From contig CALBDO010000006.1 of NCBI GenBank assembly GCA_937927515.1, forward strand, positions 107,031-171,030: a stretch of 64,000 nt of DNA, read 5' to 3'. A program made the translations under genes and the position numbers. Shown piece by piece: positions 1-7,821 of this stretch. How positions within the stretch are numbered: position 1 is the first letter of the stretch; the number at the start of each line of letters is the position of its first letter. Under the pieces are notes generated by a model. It searched no databases. It saw nothing but the letters and a program-made list of their open reading frames with translations, and was not told where the DNA came from. The stretch is from Candidatus Kapaibacterium sp. (GTDB taxonomy: Bacteria > Bacteroidota > Ignavibacteria > Kapaibacteriales > UBA2268).

Positions 1-69
1 TATGCCATTTAATAAAGAAAGAAGTAAGCCTAGTAAAATCAAAAGCAATGTAAAAAGGAGTAATTCCAT
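1..69 (-). CDS. N-terminal fragment of a small membrane protein (partial, runs off the window)
   Basis: An ATG at 69 reading leftward opens a frame that stays open to base 1 (23 residues). The visible residues form one very hydrophobic Leu/Ile-rich segment, so the product starts with a signal anchor or membrane helix. The start lies 8 bases after the stop of the LEA14-like lipoprotein gene, which suggests co-transcription. No clear Shine-Dalgarno motif precedes it. Function cannot be assigned from so little sequence. Confidence 0.45.
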   Translation of the reverse strand, partial: MELLLFTLLLILLGLLLSLLNGI

Positions 70-77
70 AATTTTAA

Positions 78-692
78 TTAATTAAAGCTTTCACTGGTAA
101 TTCGAATTTTGGGGGACTGAAAATCTCCAAAAGGTGTGGAGAAGACCGGCGTTGCTTCGATGGCGATTTTGGATGGGTCGGACCTTAAACCACCGAGGTA
201 AAGGGCAAGATTGATAAGACCTTCGTACCCTCGATTACCAAAAAAGTCAAACAAATCCATGCTAACTTCCAGCGGTAAATGCCCAATATCGTTGGATGCT
301 GGAAATTGAAACTCTCGATTTAACCTACTAGTGATTGTTTGAATACCATCGATGAACAGCACCCAGTCCATTCGCTTAATTGTAACAGGTATTGGTTTTG
401 TACCGCCAAAGCCAGTGTTTGGATTTTTTACTGCAATGTTTATCACAAATGAAACTGGCAGTTTATTTCTTGATATTTCATTACCAATCTTAAGCGCATC
501 CACTGGTGAAAAATCATTTATGGTGGATTTCGTTGCAATTGGTACACCCGCAAGCTTAAAATCAGAGACATTCTCGATTTTAAAACGAAGAGAAGTAAAA
601 GAACTCAATGAATGGGTAATATTTTTTATTTGTTGGCACCCAGTTAGAATTGTTAGCACAATTAATAATGATAATTTGAAAGTGTTTTTCAT
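78..692 (-). CDS. LEA14-like (late embryogenesis abundant type 2) lipoprotein
   Basis: The 204-residue product has a type II signal peptide with the lipobox LTGC, so Cys19 is the likely lipidated residue and the protein should be membrane anchored. The mature part (about residues 30-200) resembles the LEA type 2 / water-stress domain: a motif of the form FKIENVSDFKLAGVPI opens the fold, and a later stretch around VKNPNTGF is the typical 'conserved contrast' strand. Family members are small immunoglobulin-like beta sandwiches of unclear role in bacteria, often described as desiccation related. The gene follows tRNA-Met and precedes a membrane-protein fragment. The lipoprotein call is firm; the physiological role is inference only. 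Confidence 0.7.
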   Translation of the reverse strand: MKNTFKLSLLIVLTILTGCQQIKNITHSLSSFTSLRFKIENVSDFKLAGVPIATKSTINDFSPVDALKIGNEISRNKLPVSFVINIAVKNPNTGFGGTKPIPVTIKRMDWVLFIDGIQTITSRLNREFQFPASNDIGHLPLEVSMDLFDFFGNRGYEGLINLALYLGGLRSDPSKIAIEATPVFSTPFGDFQSPKIRITSESFN

Positions 693-718
693 TTTTTCTA
701 CATCTTTTAGTTAGAAAT

Positions 719-739
719 AAAAAAGGAGTTTTCACTCCC
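719..739 (-). terminator. Intrinsic terminator after tRNA-Met
   Basis: Read on the minus strand, the 5-bp stem GGAGT/ACTCC closes a GAAA tetraloop (hairpin at 725-738) and is followed by six T residues (724-719). It begins a few bases after the tRNA 3' end, so it probably ends the tRNA transcript, and the lipoprotein gene at 692 would then need its own promoter. Confidence 0.65.
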
Positions 740-744
740 AAAAG

Positions 745-818
745 TACCGGAGGAGGGATTTGAACCCCCGACACGCGGATTATGATTCCGCTGCTCTAAC
801 CAACTGAGCTACTCCGGC
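745..818 (-). tRNA. tRNA-Met (CAU anticodon, elongator type)
   Basis: The minus strand folds into a complete cloverleaf: acceptor stem GCCGGAG/CTCCGGT, D arm with AGCTCAGTTGGTTAGAGC, anticodon stem GCGGA/TCCGC with a 7-base loop holding CAT, and the T loop GGTTCAAATC. The first acceptor pair is G1-U72, so it lacks the C1-A72 mismatch of initiator tRNA, and the anticodon stem lacks the three G-C pairs of the initiator. An elongator methionine tRNA is most likely; a tRNA-Ile2 whose C34 becomes lysidine cannot be fully excluded. The 3' CCA is not encoded. A TAACTTTG box lies at 832-825, just upstream. Confidence 0.93.
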
Positions 819-842
819 AAAAAACAAAGTTAAGTATTTTAT

Positions 843-1466
843 TCAACTTTTTAAAATCTTTTTCAACTCGTCACGGATTTTTGCAGCTAATTCGTAGTTT
901 TCTTCCTTTATAGCTTTGTCTAATTCTTCTTGTAATCTTTCGACTTTTGTCTTTGGTCGTTCCCTTTCGATTTTGTGAGTGAAATCAAATTCATCTTCTT
1001 CGTCTTCGGATGTTCCAAAAATGTCGGTCTCCGAGCGTTCCTCTACTTCGGGCGGTTTCACACTAAACGTAATACCAGCTTGGTCTAAAATATCACTATT
1101 CACATAAATTGGTGCCTGACAGCGAAGGGCAAGTGCAACGGCATCGCTTGGTCGGGCATCAATGTCTAATGGTGGTTCCTCGAAAATTATTCTTGCGTAA
1201 AAAGTGCCTTCGCGAAGGTCGTTTATGAACACTTCTTCTATTCTAGCGTCCATCTTTTCCAAGATATTTTTCATTAGGTCGTGGGTTAGTGGTCTGGGTG
1301 TGGATAATCCTTCCAAAACAAGAGCGATAGCTTGTGCCTCGAAAGGTCCAATGATAATAGGTAGACTTCGTTGTCCATCTTTCTCTCTTAGTATCAGCGC
1401 ATAAGCATTAGGACTATCGGGACTTTGGGTTATTCCAATTGCTTTTACTTCAACTTTATTACTCAT
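843..1466 (-). CDS. Bifunctional nuclease (DUF151/BFN) domain protein with C-terminal UVR motif
   Basis: The 207-residue protein opens with the BFN/DUF151 fold (about residues 4-135). Its marks are the ILREKDGQRSLPIIIGPFEA-type strand, the THDLM helix and the RPSDAVALALR segment. An acidic linker (about 140-165) leads to a UvrB/UvrC-type UVR helix pair (about 170-206, ending AAKIRDELKKIL). Plant homologues were reported to have DNase and RNase activity; the role in bacteria is poorly known. This BFN-UVR architecture is frequent in Bacteroidota/Chlorobi. The gene lies 56 bases downstream of etfA on the same strand and may be its distal operon partner. The family assignment is firm and the activity is by homology. 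Confidence 0.85.
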   Translation of the reverse strand: MSNKVEVKAIGITQSPDSPNAYALILREKDGQRSLPIIIGPFEAQAIALVLEGLSTPRPLTHDLMKNILEKMDARIEEVFINDLREGTFYARIIFEEPPLDIDARPSDAVALALRCQAPIYVNSDILDQAGITFSVKPPEVEERSETDIFGTSEDEEDEFDFTHKIERERPKTKVERLQEELDKAIKEENYELAAKIRDELKKILKS

Positions 1467-1522
1467 AGGTTTTCTCTTATTATTCGATATTTAAGACTAT
1501 AAGTCTGCTTTTTTATTTTACT

Positions 1523-2494
1523 TTAATCCCTATACTTTTTAATTTCCTCGATAAGTTTAGGCACTACAGTAAACAAATCCCCGACTATCCCGTAATCTGC
1601 AACTTTAAAAATTGGTGCATCTTTGTCTTTATTAATAGCGAGAATGTATTTTGAACTAGACATTCCAGCTAAATGCTGAATTGCTCCACTTATGCCACAG
1701 GCAACGTATAAAGTTGGTGATACAGTTTTGCCCGTCTGGCCGACTTGCTCGCTATGCGGTCGCCAACCCGCGTCAACTACCGCTCGTGATGCGCCTACTG
1801 CTCCTCCAAGTAAATTAGCAAGATTTTCAATCAAATAATAATTCTCGGGTCCCTTTATACCACGACCGCCTGAAACAATTATGTCGGCTTCGAGGACATC
1901 TAATTTGCCCTCGTTCTTTAACACATTAACAACTTTTTCCTTTCTATCATCTTCATTGAGGTTCGGGACAAATTTTTCGATTAGTAAATCGGGAACTGGA
2001 GCAGGTTGGGAGGTGAAAACATTTGGCCGTAAGGAGCAAATTTTTATGTCACCATTTAGTTTCACTGTGATTTGAGCCTTGCCGGCGTAGACAGGCTTCT
2101 TGGCAATTAAGTTCGATTCATTTAACTCCAAAGCGATGCAATCAGAGACATATGAGCATCCCAAGCTTGCAGAAATTCTACCAGCCAATTCAAAACCATA
2201 GGTATGTGCTGGGAATAATATTAGGTCGAACTTTTTCTCTTTGATTAATACAGTTAATGCCTTTGAATAAAGAGAAACAGAATAATCTTTGAAAAGAGAC
2301 GATTCAATATTGTAAACTTTCGACAAGCCAAATTCCTTGGATGTTTGCAAAGAAATCTCATTTGCATTGAATGCTGCGCCCCAGAGTTCAGCACCAGTCT
2401 GCTCTGCAAGCTTCCTCCCAGCTGTGATTAATTCATAGGATACTCTTTTAAGTTTGTTATCAATTGGTTCAATATATACTAAAATTTTTTCCAT
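1523..2494 (-). CDS. etfA: Electron transfer flavoprotein subunit alpha
   Basis: The 323-residue protein has the N-terminal ETF alpha/beta domain (about 1-190) and the C-terminal FAD-binding domain (about 200-320). The FAD domain carries the usual signature: GGRG near the domain start, SRAVVDAGW, the EQVGQTG segment, and GISGAIQHLAGM followed by INKD. With EtfB it forms a soluble heterodimer that passes electrons from acyl-CoA and similar dehydrogenases to the respiratory chain through an ETF:quinone oxidoreductase. The start follows AAGGAG at good spacing and lies 18 bases after the etfB stop, so the two are one transcription unit. Whether it is a bifurcating ETF cannot be decided here. Confidence 0.95.
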   Translation of the reverse strand: MEKILVYIEPIDNKLKRVSYELITAGRKLAEQTGAELWGAAFNANEISLQTSKEFGLSKVYNIESSLFKDYSVSLYSKALTVLIKEKKFDLILFPAHTYGFELAGRISASLGCSYVSDCIALELNESNLIAKKPVYAGKAQITVKLNGDIKICSLRPNVFTSQPAPVPDLLIEKFVPNLNEDDRKEKVVNVLKNEGKLDVLEADIIVSGGRGIKGPENYYLIENLANLLGGAVGASRAVVDAGWRPHSEQVGQTGKTVSPTLYVACGISGAIQHLAGMSSSKYILAINKDKDAPIFKVADYGIVGDLFTVVPKLIEEIKKYRD

Positions 2495-2512
2495 TTTTTA
2501 CTCCTTGATTTG

Positions 2513-3259
2513 TTATAAAATTTTTGCTTCTTCGTGAAGTAGTTTAACAATTTCTGCTATTTCTTCCTCGCTGTCCCCAACGATTTTATTTTTTCTTGAC
2601 CTTAAAGGAATTTCCATACTTAATATTTCGATAGTTGGGGTTGTCTCTTCTGGTTCGATTTCTTCAATTGGTTTACTCTTGGCTTTTAATATATCGGGAA
2701 GTTTAGGATAGCGAGGTTCATTCAAGCCTTTTTGTGCAGAAATAACACATGGCAAGGTCGTCTCTACCACTTCTTTTCCACCTACTACATCTCGTTCAGC
2801 AACTACTCGGTTTCCATCAATACTCAATTTTGAAACTATTGTAACAAGTGGCAGATTAAGCAGTTCGGAAACCATTGCTGGTACCATCAAAGAGTCGTAA
2901 TCAACACTTTGCCTACCAAACAAAATAATGTCCGGTTGAAATTGATTTGCATAATTTGCGATATTTTTTGCAACGAAATATGAATCAAAGGGCAATTCAC
3001 GTTTGATTAATACCGCACGGTCGGCACCCATTGCTAATCCAGAGCGAATAACCTCTTTGGATGCATCTGGACCAACTGTAATAGTTACAACAGTCCCTCC
3101 AAATTTTTCCCTTAAGCGCAAACCCTCCTCTAATGCAAATTCATCATACGGGTTAATAATAAACTTTACTCCTTTTTCATCGATGGTCTTGCCATCGGCA
3201 CCAATGAATATTTTTGTTGCTGTGTCTGGAACTCTTGAAATTCCAACAAGTATCTTCAT
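2513..3259 (-). CDS. etfB: Electron transfer flavoprotein subunit beta
   Basis: This 248-residue protein is the small ETF subunit. It shows the family pattern: the N-terminal KILVGISRVPDT strand, the INPYDEFALEEGLRL segment (residues about 36-50), the GADRAVLI segment, and LPLVTIVSKL. It contributes the AMP or second-FAD site of the ETF heterodimer. The start follows AAGGAG (the TTAAGGAGTAG leader on the minus strand), and the gene is the promoter-proximal member of etfB-etfA. No acyl-CoA dehydrogenase or ETF:quinone oxidoreductase gene lies nearby, so the electron donor is not visible in this window. The length is normal for the family. Confidence 0.95.
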   Translation of the reverse strand: MKILVGISRVPDTATKIFIGADGKTIDEKGVKFIINPYDEFALEEGLRLREKFGGTVVTITVGPDASKEVIRSGLAMGADRAVLIKRELPFDSYFVAKNIANYANQFQPDIILFGRQSVDYDSLMVPAMVSELLNLPLVTIVSKLSIDGNRVVAERDVVGGKEVVETTLPCVISAQKGLNEPRYPKLPDILKAKSKPIEEIEPEETTPTIEILSMEIPLRSRKNKIVGDSEEEIAEIVKLLHEEAKIL

Positions 3260-3417
3260 TTCTACTCCTTAATACAATTAACGAAGTAATACAAAATTAA
3301 AAATTAGATAAAAATTTCTTACACAAGTTTGTTTTTTTTGGTGTTGAATACTTCTGTGAGTTTATTTGTTTGCAAAGCCTTAAGTGTTTACCTCAACAAC
3401 GACAAATACGAACTAAT

Positions 3418-3446
3418 ACAAAATTTTTTATTAATTTTGTTTTTTT
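3418..3446 (+). terminator. AT-rich hairpin with T-tract just upstream of secG (possible attenuator)
   Basis: The 8-bp perfect inverted repeat ACAAAATT/AATTTTGT (3418-3425 and 3433-3440) flanks a 7-base loop and is followed directly by a run of T residues, ending 1-2 bases before the AGGAG of secG. The stem has almost no G or C, so it would be weak. It could be a leader attenuator or a chance palindrome in AT-rich DNA. Confidence 0.25.
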
Positions 3447-3458
3447 AGGAGTTGAATT

Positions 3459-3785
3459 ATGTTTACCGTTGTAGTTATATTATTATTATTCGCATCAATT
3501 CTCTTAATTGGTGTCATTTTATTGCAACCAGGCAAAGGCGATTTATCCCCAACATTTGGTGGTCTTACAACCCAATTTGGAACCATGTTTGGCACTCAAA
3601 GAACGATGGATTTCCTTCAAAAAACAACTCGAGTTTTAATTATCATAATATTGCTTCTTTCGTTATTTGCCAACAAATTTTTGCTAAAATCCGGTGGAAC
3701 ACAGGAAATAAAACCTGTAACTCAAGGCGCACAAATTCCAAAGACAGTACCAACAACTCCTCCAATTGAGGTTCCCAAAAAGTAA
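3459..3785 (+). CDS. secG: Preprotein translocase subunit SecG
   Basis: The 108-residue protein has two membrane helices (about residues 2-22 and 48-68) separated by the conserved SecG loop, which contains a QPGKGDLS-type motif, a GG pair and an FGT repeat. A charged Pro/Thr-rich tail ends the protein. SecG assists SecYE and SecA in moving proteins across the inner membrane, the first step for the many exported proteins in this window. AGGAG lies 6 bases before the ATG. The TonB-receptor gene starts 24 bases downstream, so both may share a transcript. The family assignment is clear. Confidence 0.92.
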   Translation: MFTVVVILLLFASILLIGVILLQPGKGDLSPTFGGLTTQFGTMFGTQRTMDFLQKTTRVLIIIILLLSLFANKFLLKSGGTQEIKPVTQGAQIPKTVPTTPPIEVPKK

Positions 3786-3809
3786 CTTCATAATCAATTT
3801 CGCTCTAAG

Positions 3810-5951
3810 ATGAATTATTTGAGAATTGGTTTTTTCCTCTATATTTGCTTAAACTCCTACTTAATTTCGCTTTCAAGTACCAAAGATACTTTCGACTTCT
3901 CATATAAAGAGGTTGTTATTACCGCTCTAAGGTACCCTGAGAAAATTTTTGAAGTTCCTCTTTCTGTTACTTATATCTCTGGAAAGAATTACATCGTTTT
4001 TCGTGGTTTATCAATAGACGAGCCTTTGACTTCTGTTCCTGGTGTCTTGGTTCAGCAAAGAAGTGGCTCCCAAGACATAAAGATTACAGTTCGTGGATTT
4101 GGTTCGCGTGGTGCTGGGGACCGTTCAAATAGTGGGACAGTACGTGGTTTGAAGTTTCTCTTGGATGGAATACCACAAACCGAACCAGATGGGAGAACAT
4201 CCTTGGACCTTTTGGATATTTCCCTTGTTGAAAATGTCGAAATTATTCGTTCTAATGCCTCTGCTTTGTGGGGAAATGCCTCTGGCGCAATCTTTTCTTT
4301 CACAACTGTCCCCTCGGACAATACCCCTGCTTTAAACTTCTCCAAATCCATTGGAAGTTGGGGATTGGACAAAAACGTTTTGAAATTTAAAACAAGTTTA
4401 GGGCAAAATGGTGTTGCCTATTTAAATACTGTTTATTCTAAGTTTGACGGTTGGCGCCAGAATTCTAATTCCGAAAAATTCCTGGTAAATTTTGGTATTA
4501 AAGTTCCACTTGGATTTGTTAATTCTAAATTTAAAGAAGAATTATACTCTACAGTAATTCAGTTGAATGGAAATTTAGCCAAGAATTTTTTCTCCATCCC
4601 TGGAGCATTAACTCAACGATTTTTCGATACTTTGCCGCGTTCGGCAAATCCAATTTATCTTCACAATAAAGAAAGAAGAAACAATCGACTTGCTCAGATT
4701 GGTTTTTCATTTACAAATAACTTTAATGAAACAACTTCGCTTTTCCTTCAAGGATTTCTGACATCCAAATACCTACAACGCTCTGAAAGAGGAACCTTTC
4801 GGGATTTTACTCGTTACTTCGTTGGTTCATCTGCGCACTTAAGGCACGAGTTCAATATTCAAAATTTAAACAACATTTTGCTAATAGGTATCGACGACTC
4901 TTACCAAGATGGAGCAATATTGTTTTATGAATTGGACTCGAACGCAAATCGCTCTACCAAATTGCGAACAAATAAAAAAGAGGGTGCATTTACTTACGGA
5001 ATGTTCTTCCAAAATGAGATTCTGTGGCAAGATATGAGCGTAATTCTGGGCTTAAGGTACGACAATGTTACATATCATTCACAAGACTTTTTGGTTTTTT
5101 CTTCTTTGGATGAGAAGAAGTTTGGAAAAATCATTCCCAAAATTGGCATCAACTATCGTCTCCTCGAAAATCTATCCATATTTGCAAATTTGGGTGGTGG
5201 TATTGAAGTTCCAGCTGGTAATGAGACAGACCCAATGCCCGGCGAGGACACTATATTTCAAATTAACCCATTATTAAACCCAATTATTTCAAAAACTTAC
5301 GAGGTCGGTTTTAAATCCTTTTTCATTTTAGGTAGTTTAATCAAGACAATTGAATTGGAAAGCAGTTTGTTTAAAATTGACACTAAAAATGAATTAATCC
5401 CTTATCGTCAAGGAAAATTTTATCTTTCTGCTGGAAGAACAAGTCGGATTGGCTTCGAAGGAATGCTCAAAACTACTTTGCCAATGGGTATTAAGTTTAA
5501 TGCCACTTTCTCTTACCTAATTGGTAAGTTTGATGATTACATAGTCGACTCCAGCCTTTATGACAAAAATAAAGCTGGTATTTATGCAGACTTTAAAGGC
5601 AATTCTTTACCAGGTGTTCCTAAATATTACTATTACGCTTCTATCACGATACCGTTCGTAGTGGATTTCGAGTTTTATGTAAACGGGGTTAGCAAGTATT
5701 TTTGTGACGATGCAAATAAGATAGAAGTACCATCGTACGATATTTTTAATTTTCGAATACTATACGAAAAAATTTCAATTGGGAAGAAAATAAATATATC
5801 ATTAGCTTTCAGTGTGAATAACTTATTCGATAAGAAATATGTCGGCTCTTCATTTTTAAATCCGATTTACGAAAAAGGAACAAATTTACCTTACTTTATT
5901 GAACCGGGATTGCCTCGAAATTATCTTTTTTCAATTAGTTTTCAATTTTAA
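3810..5951 (+). CDS. TonB-dependent outer membrane receptor
   Basis: The 713-residue protein has an N-terminal signal peptide (about 1-20), a plug domain (about 35-170; VRGFGSRGAGDRS and LLDGIPQTEPDG are typical plug motifs, and GNASGAIFSFTT closes the plug) and a 22-strand-type barrel that ends in a terminal Phe (SFQF), the usual BAM recognition signal. Such receptors import siderophores, metals, vitamins or glycans using TonB energy. The substrate cannot be told from the sequence, although the plug resembles FecA-like iron-siderophore receptors. No carboxypeptidase-like N-terminal domain or SusD partner is present, so a SusC-type glycan role is unlikely. It follows secG closely, and its stop overlaps the convergent hemC stop by 4 bases (TTAA). 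Confidence 0.88.
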   Translation: MNYLRIGFFLYICLNSYLISLSSTKDTFDFSYKEVVITALRYPEKIFEVPLSVTYISGKNYIVFRGLSIDEPLTSVPGVLVQQRSGSQDIKITVRGFGSRGAGDRSNSGTVRGLKFLLDGIPQTEPDGRTSLDLLDISLVENVEIIRSNASALWGNASGAIFSFTTVPSDNTPALNFSKSIGSWGLDKNVLKFKTSLGQNGVAYLNTVYSKFDGWRQNSNSEKFLVNFGIKVPLGFVNSKFKEELYSTVIQLNGNLAKNFFSIPGALTQRFFDTLPRSANPIYLHNKERRNNRLAQIGFSFTNNFNETTSLFLQGFLTSKYLQRSERGTFRDFTRYFVGSSAHLRHEFNIQNLNNILLIGIDDSYQDGAILFYELDSNANRSTKLRTNKKEGAFTYGMFFQNEILWQDMSVILGLRYDNVTYHSQDFLVFSSLDEKKFGKIIPKIGINYRLLENLSIFANLGGGIEVPAGNETDPMPGEDTIFQINPLLNPIISKTYEVGFKSFFILGSLIKTIELESSLFKIDTKNELIPYRQGKFYLSAGRTSRIGFEGMLKTTLPMGIKFNATFSYLIGKFDDYIVDSSLYDKNKAGIYADFKGNSLPGVPKYYYYASITIPFVVDFEFYVNGVSKYFCDDANKIEVPSYDIFNFRILYEKISIGKKINISLAFSVNNLFDKKYVGSSFLNPIYEKGTNLPYFIEPGLPRNYLFSISFQF

Positions 5952-6868
5952 ACTTTTCGACTTAGCAAATTTTTTGCTCCAAGAGAAATAAGTTTTTGTG
6001 CTAACTTCTTGCCCACATCTTCTGGATTTATTGCCAAGCCAAATGTAGAGTCTCGAAAAAAGTATTCACCGTCGGAAGAGGCAACCATTCCTTCTATATA
6101 AATTTCATAATCAACAATTTCTGCATAAGCAGAAATAGGATTCTTACATCCACCACCGAGTTCTCGTAAAAAAGCTCTTTCAGCCCGAACAGCATATTCA
6201 GTTTCAACGCTATTTAATCCTTCCAAAACTTCTTTGGCAAAAAGATTATCATTCCTTATCTCCAATGCTATTACCCCTTGTCCGACTGCGGGAATTACAA
6301 CCTCCGGTGAAAAAATCTCCGTTATGAGATTTTGCAATTCTAGTCGTTCGATTGCTGCACGAGAGACTATGATTGCATCAATGTCAGAATGATACAATTT
6401 TGTAATTCTTGTTGTTATGTTCCCTCTCAAAGGTAGGATATTTAAATCTGGGCGAATTCTTTTAATTTGTACCTTTCGTCTAAGAGAACTTGTTCCAATC
6501 GTTGCTCCTGATGGTAGTTCGGTAAAAAGTTTGTTATACTTCGAGATTAGGACATCCTCTGGGTTATCTCGCGGAAGGACTGCACCAATTGTCAATTCTT
6601 CGTGCAAATCTGTGGGTAAATCTTTTAAACTGTGAACAGCAATGTCAATTTTACCACTAAGAAGTTCATCTTCAATTTCTTTCGTAAAGAAGCCTTTTCC
6701 TTCAATTTGCGTCAACTCTACGTCTTGAAACTTATCGCCGCTAGTTTTTATGATTTTTATCTCTGTGATTAACTCTGGAAAGAATTCTTTTATTTTGTCA
6801 ATAAATAGATGTGTTTGAACGAGGGCAAGTTTGCTGCCTCGAGTTCCAACCTTTAATCTTCTATGCAT
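5948..6868 (-). CDS. hemC: Hydroxymethylbilane synthase (porphobilinogen deaminase)
   Basis: This enzyme joins four porphobilinogens into hydroxymethylbilane in tetrapyrrole (haem, sirohaem) synthesis. The 306-residue sequence shows the N-terminal GTRGSKLAL motif, HSLKDLP with the catalytic Asp83, the paired arginines in SSLRR (131-132), and GGGCKNPI, whose Cys241 should carry the dipyrromethane cofactor. The length is normal. The gene sits 2 bases after the response-regulator stop, making it the last gene of a packed fliW-csrA-regulator-hemC cluster. No other haem gene is in this window. The convergent TonB-receptor stop overlaps its own stop. Confidence 0.96.
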   Translation of the reverse strand: MHRRLKVGTRGSKLALVQTHLFIDKIKEFFPELITEIKIIKTSGDKFQDVELTQIEGKGFFTKEIEDELLSGKIDIAVHSLKDLPTDLHEELTIGAVLPRDNPEDVLISKYNKLFTELPSGATIGTSSLRRKVQIKRIRPDLNILPLRGNITTRITKLYHSDIDAIIVSRAAIERLELQNLITEIFSPEVVIPAVGQGVIALEIRNDNLFAKEVLEGLNSVETEYAVRAERAFLRELGGGCKNPISAYAEIVDYEIYIEGMVASSDGEYFFRDSTFGLAINPEDVGKKLAQKLISLGAKNLLSRKV

Positions 6869-6870
6869 AA

Positions 6871-7485
6871 TTAAGAGGATTTTTTCGTTTTCAACAGAAG
6901 CTTTTTGATTGCTTCAATGCTTTTTTGTTCATCAATTTCTTGGTAACTTTTGGAAATTTTTTCTTTGCTAGCTACGGGGGGTGCTTCTGCACCACCTTCG
7001 ATATCTTCACCTTTCCTTTTTTCATCAATTGTTTCGAGGGTAGGTATTTCTAATTCTTCTTTATAAAGATGTTTGTCTATTGGTAGACCAGCTGCGATTT
7101 TTTCCATTCTATCTTGTCCGAAAATGCTAACTAATTTTTCGAAGATAGTTGTTCGGGTAAAAGGCTTGGAAACAAAACAGTTAACACCCATTTTAACAGC
7201 TTTTCCAAGATTCTCTGTGTCTGAAAGGGCAGATACCATAAGTACGGGAATGTTTTGCGTGGATTTAATTGTTCTTAAAAGCTTTAATGTTTGATGGCCA
7301 GAAAGGTCTGGCATTAAAATATCGAGCACTATAATGTCTGGTTGATGTTCTACTGCGAGGCTTACTCCTTCGTAACCATCAGAGGCGAGCAATACTTTGC
7401 GAAATCCATAACTTTGCAATGTTTTTGAAAGTATCCTTTGCATCCAAACATCGTCATCTATGACTAAGGCGCAGTATTCAACCAT
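6871..7485 (-). CDS. CheY-like response regulator with non-canonical C-terminal tail
   Basis: Residues about 4-125 form a receiver domain: acidic pocket Asp10-Asp11-Asp12, phospho-acceptor Asp55 (VLDILMPD), switch residue Ser85 and Lys107 in SKPF. The remaining 80 residues are charged and low complexity, end in a helix rich in Lys, and show no DNA-binding or enzymatic output domain. The start codon overlaps csrA by 8 bases, so translation is probably coupled. A single-domain regulator of this kind usually acts by protein contact; its neighbours suggest a motility or post-transcriptional control role, which is inference. No partner histidine kinase is in the window. Confidence 0.85.
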   Translation of the reverse strand: MVEYCALVIDDDVWMQRILSKTLQSYGFRKVLLASDGYEGVSLAVEHQPDIIVLDILMPDLSGHQTLKLLRTIKSTQNIPVLMVSALSDTENLGKAVKMGVNCFVSKPFTRTTIFEKLVSIFGQDRMEKIAAGLPIDKHLYKEELEIPTLETIDEKRKGEDIEGGAEAPPVASKEKISKSYQEIDEQKSIEAIKKLLLKTKKSS

Positions 7486-7813
7486 TTTCCACCTCTTTAT
7501 TTATTGTAATTTCTTGATTTTCTGAGCTATCTTTATTAAACACGACAGTTTGGTCATCAAGAGTATTCTTGATGTTTTTGTTAATTTTTACCGAAGCATT
7601 CTTCATAGCGCTTTTAAGTTTCTGGATTTCAATCTTTGCTGCTTGGCGATTTAGTTCAATTATTTTATCGTAGACCTCTTTTCGATGAACTGGTATGGAT
7701 TTTGGAGCCTCGATACCCAATCGAACAACTCCACGAGAGTAACCTAAAACAGTGATTTTAACACTGGAACCTATTGTTATTACTTCTCCTATCTTCCTTG
7801 ATAATACAAGCAT
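7478..7813 (-). CDS. csrA: Carbon storage/flagellin translation regulator CsrA with long C-terminal tail
   Basis: CsrA dimers bind GGA motifs in mRNA leaders and repress or stabilise the message; in flagellated bacteria a main target is flagellin mRNA. Residues 1-62 are a standard CsrA core, with Leu4, Arg6 and Arg44 (in PVHRKEVY), all RNA-contact positions, intact. The protein is 111 residues, whereas most CsrA proteins are 60-75; the extra 45 or so residues are polar and Lys/Asn rich. The gene begins 8 bases after the fliW stop and overlaps the response-regulator start. The FliW neighbour indicates control by FliW sequestration, as known in Bacillus and Campylobacter. Confidence 0.93.
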   Translation of the reverse strand: MLVLSRKIGEVITIGSSVKITVLGYSRGVVRLGIEAPKSIPVHRKEVYDKIIELNRQAAKIEIQKLKSAMKNASVKINKNIKNTLDDQTVVFNKDSSENQEITINKEVENG

Positions 7814-7821
7814 ATATTCCT

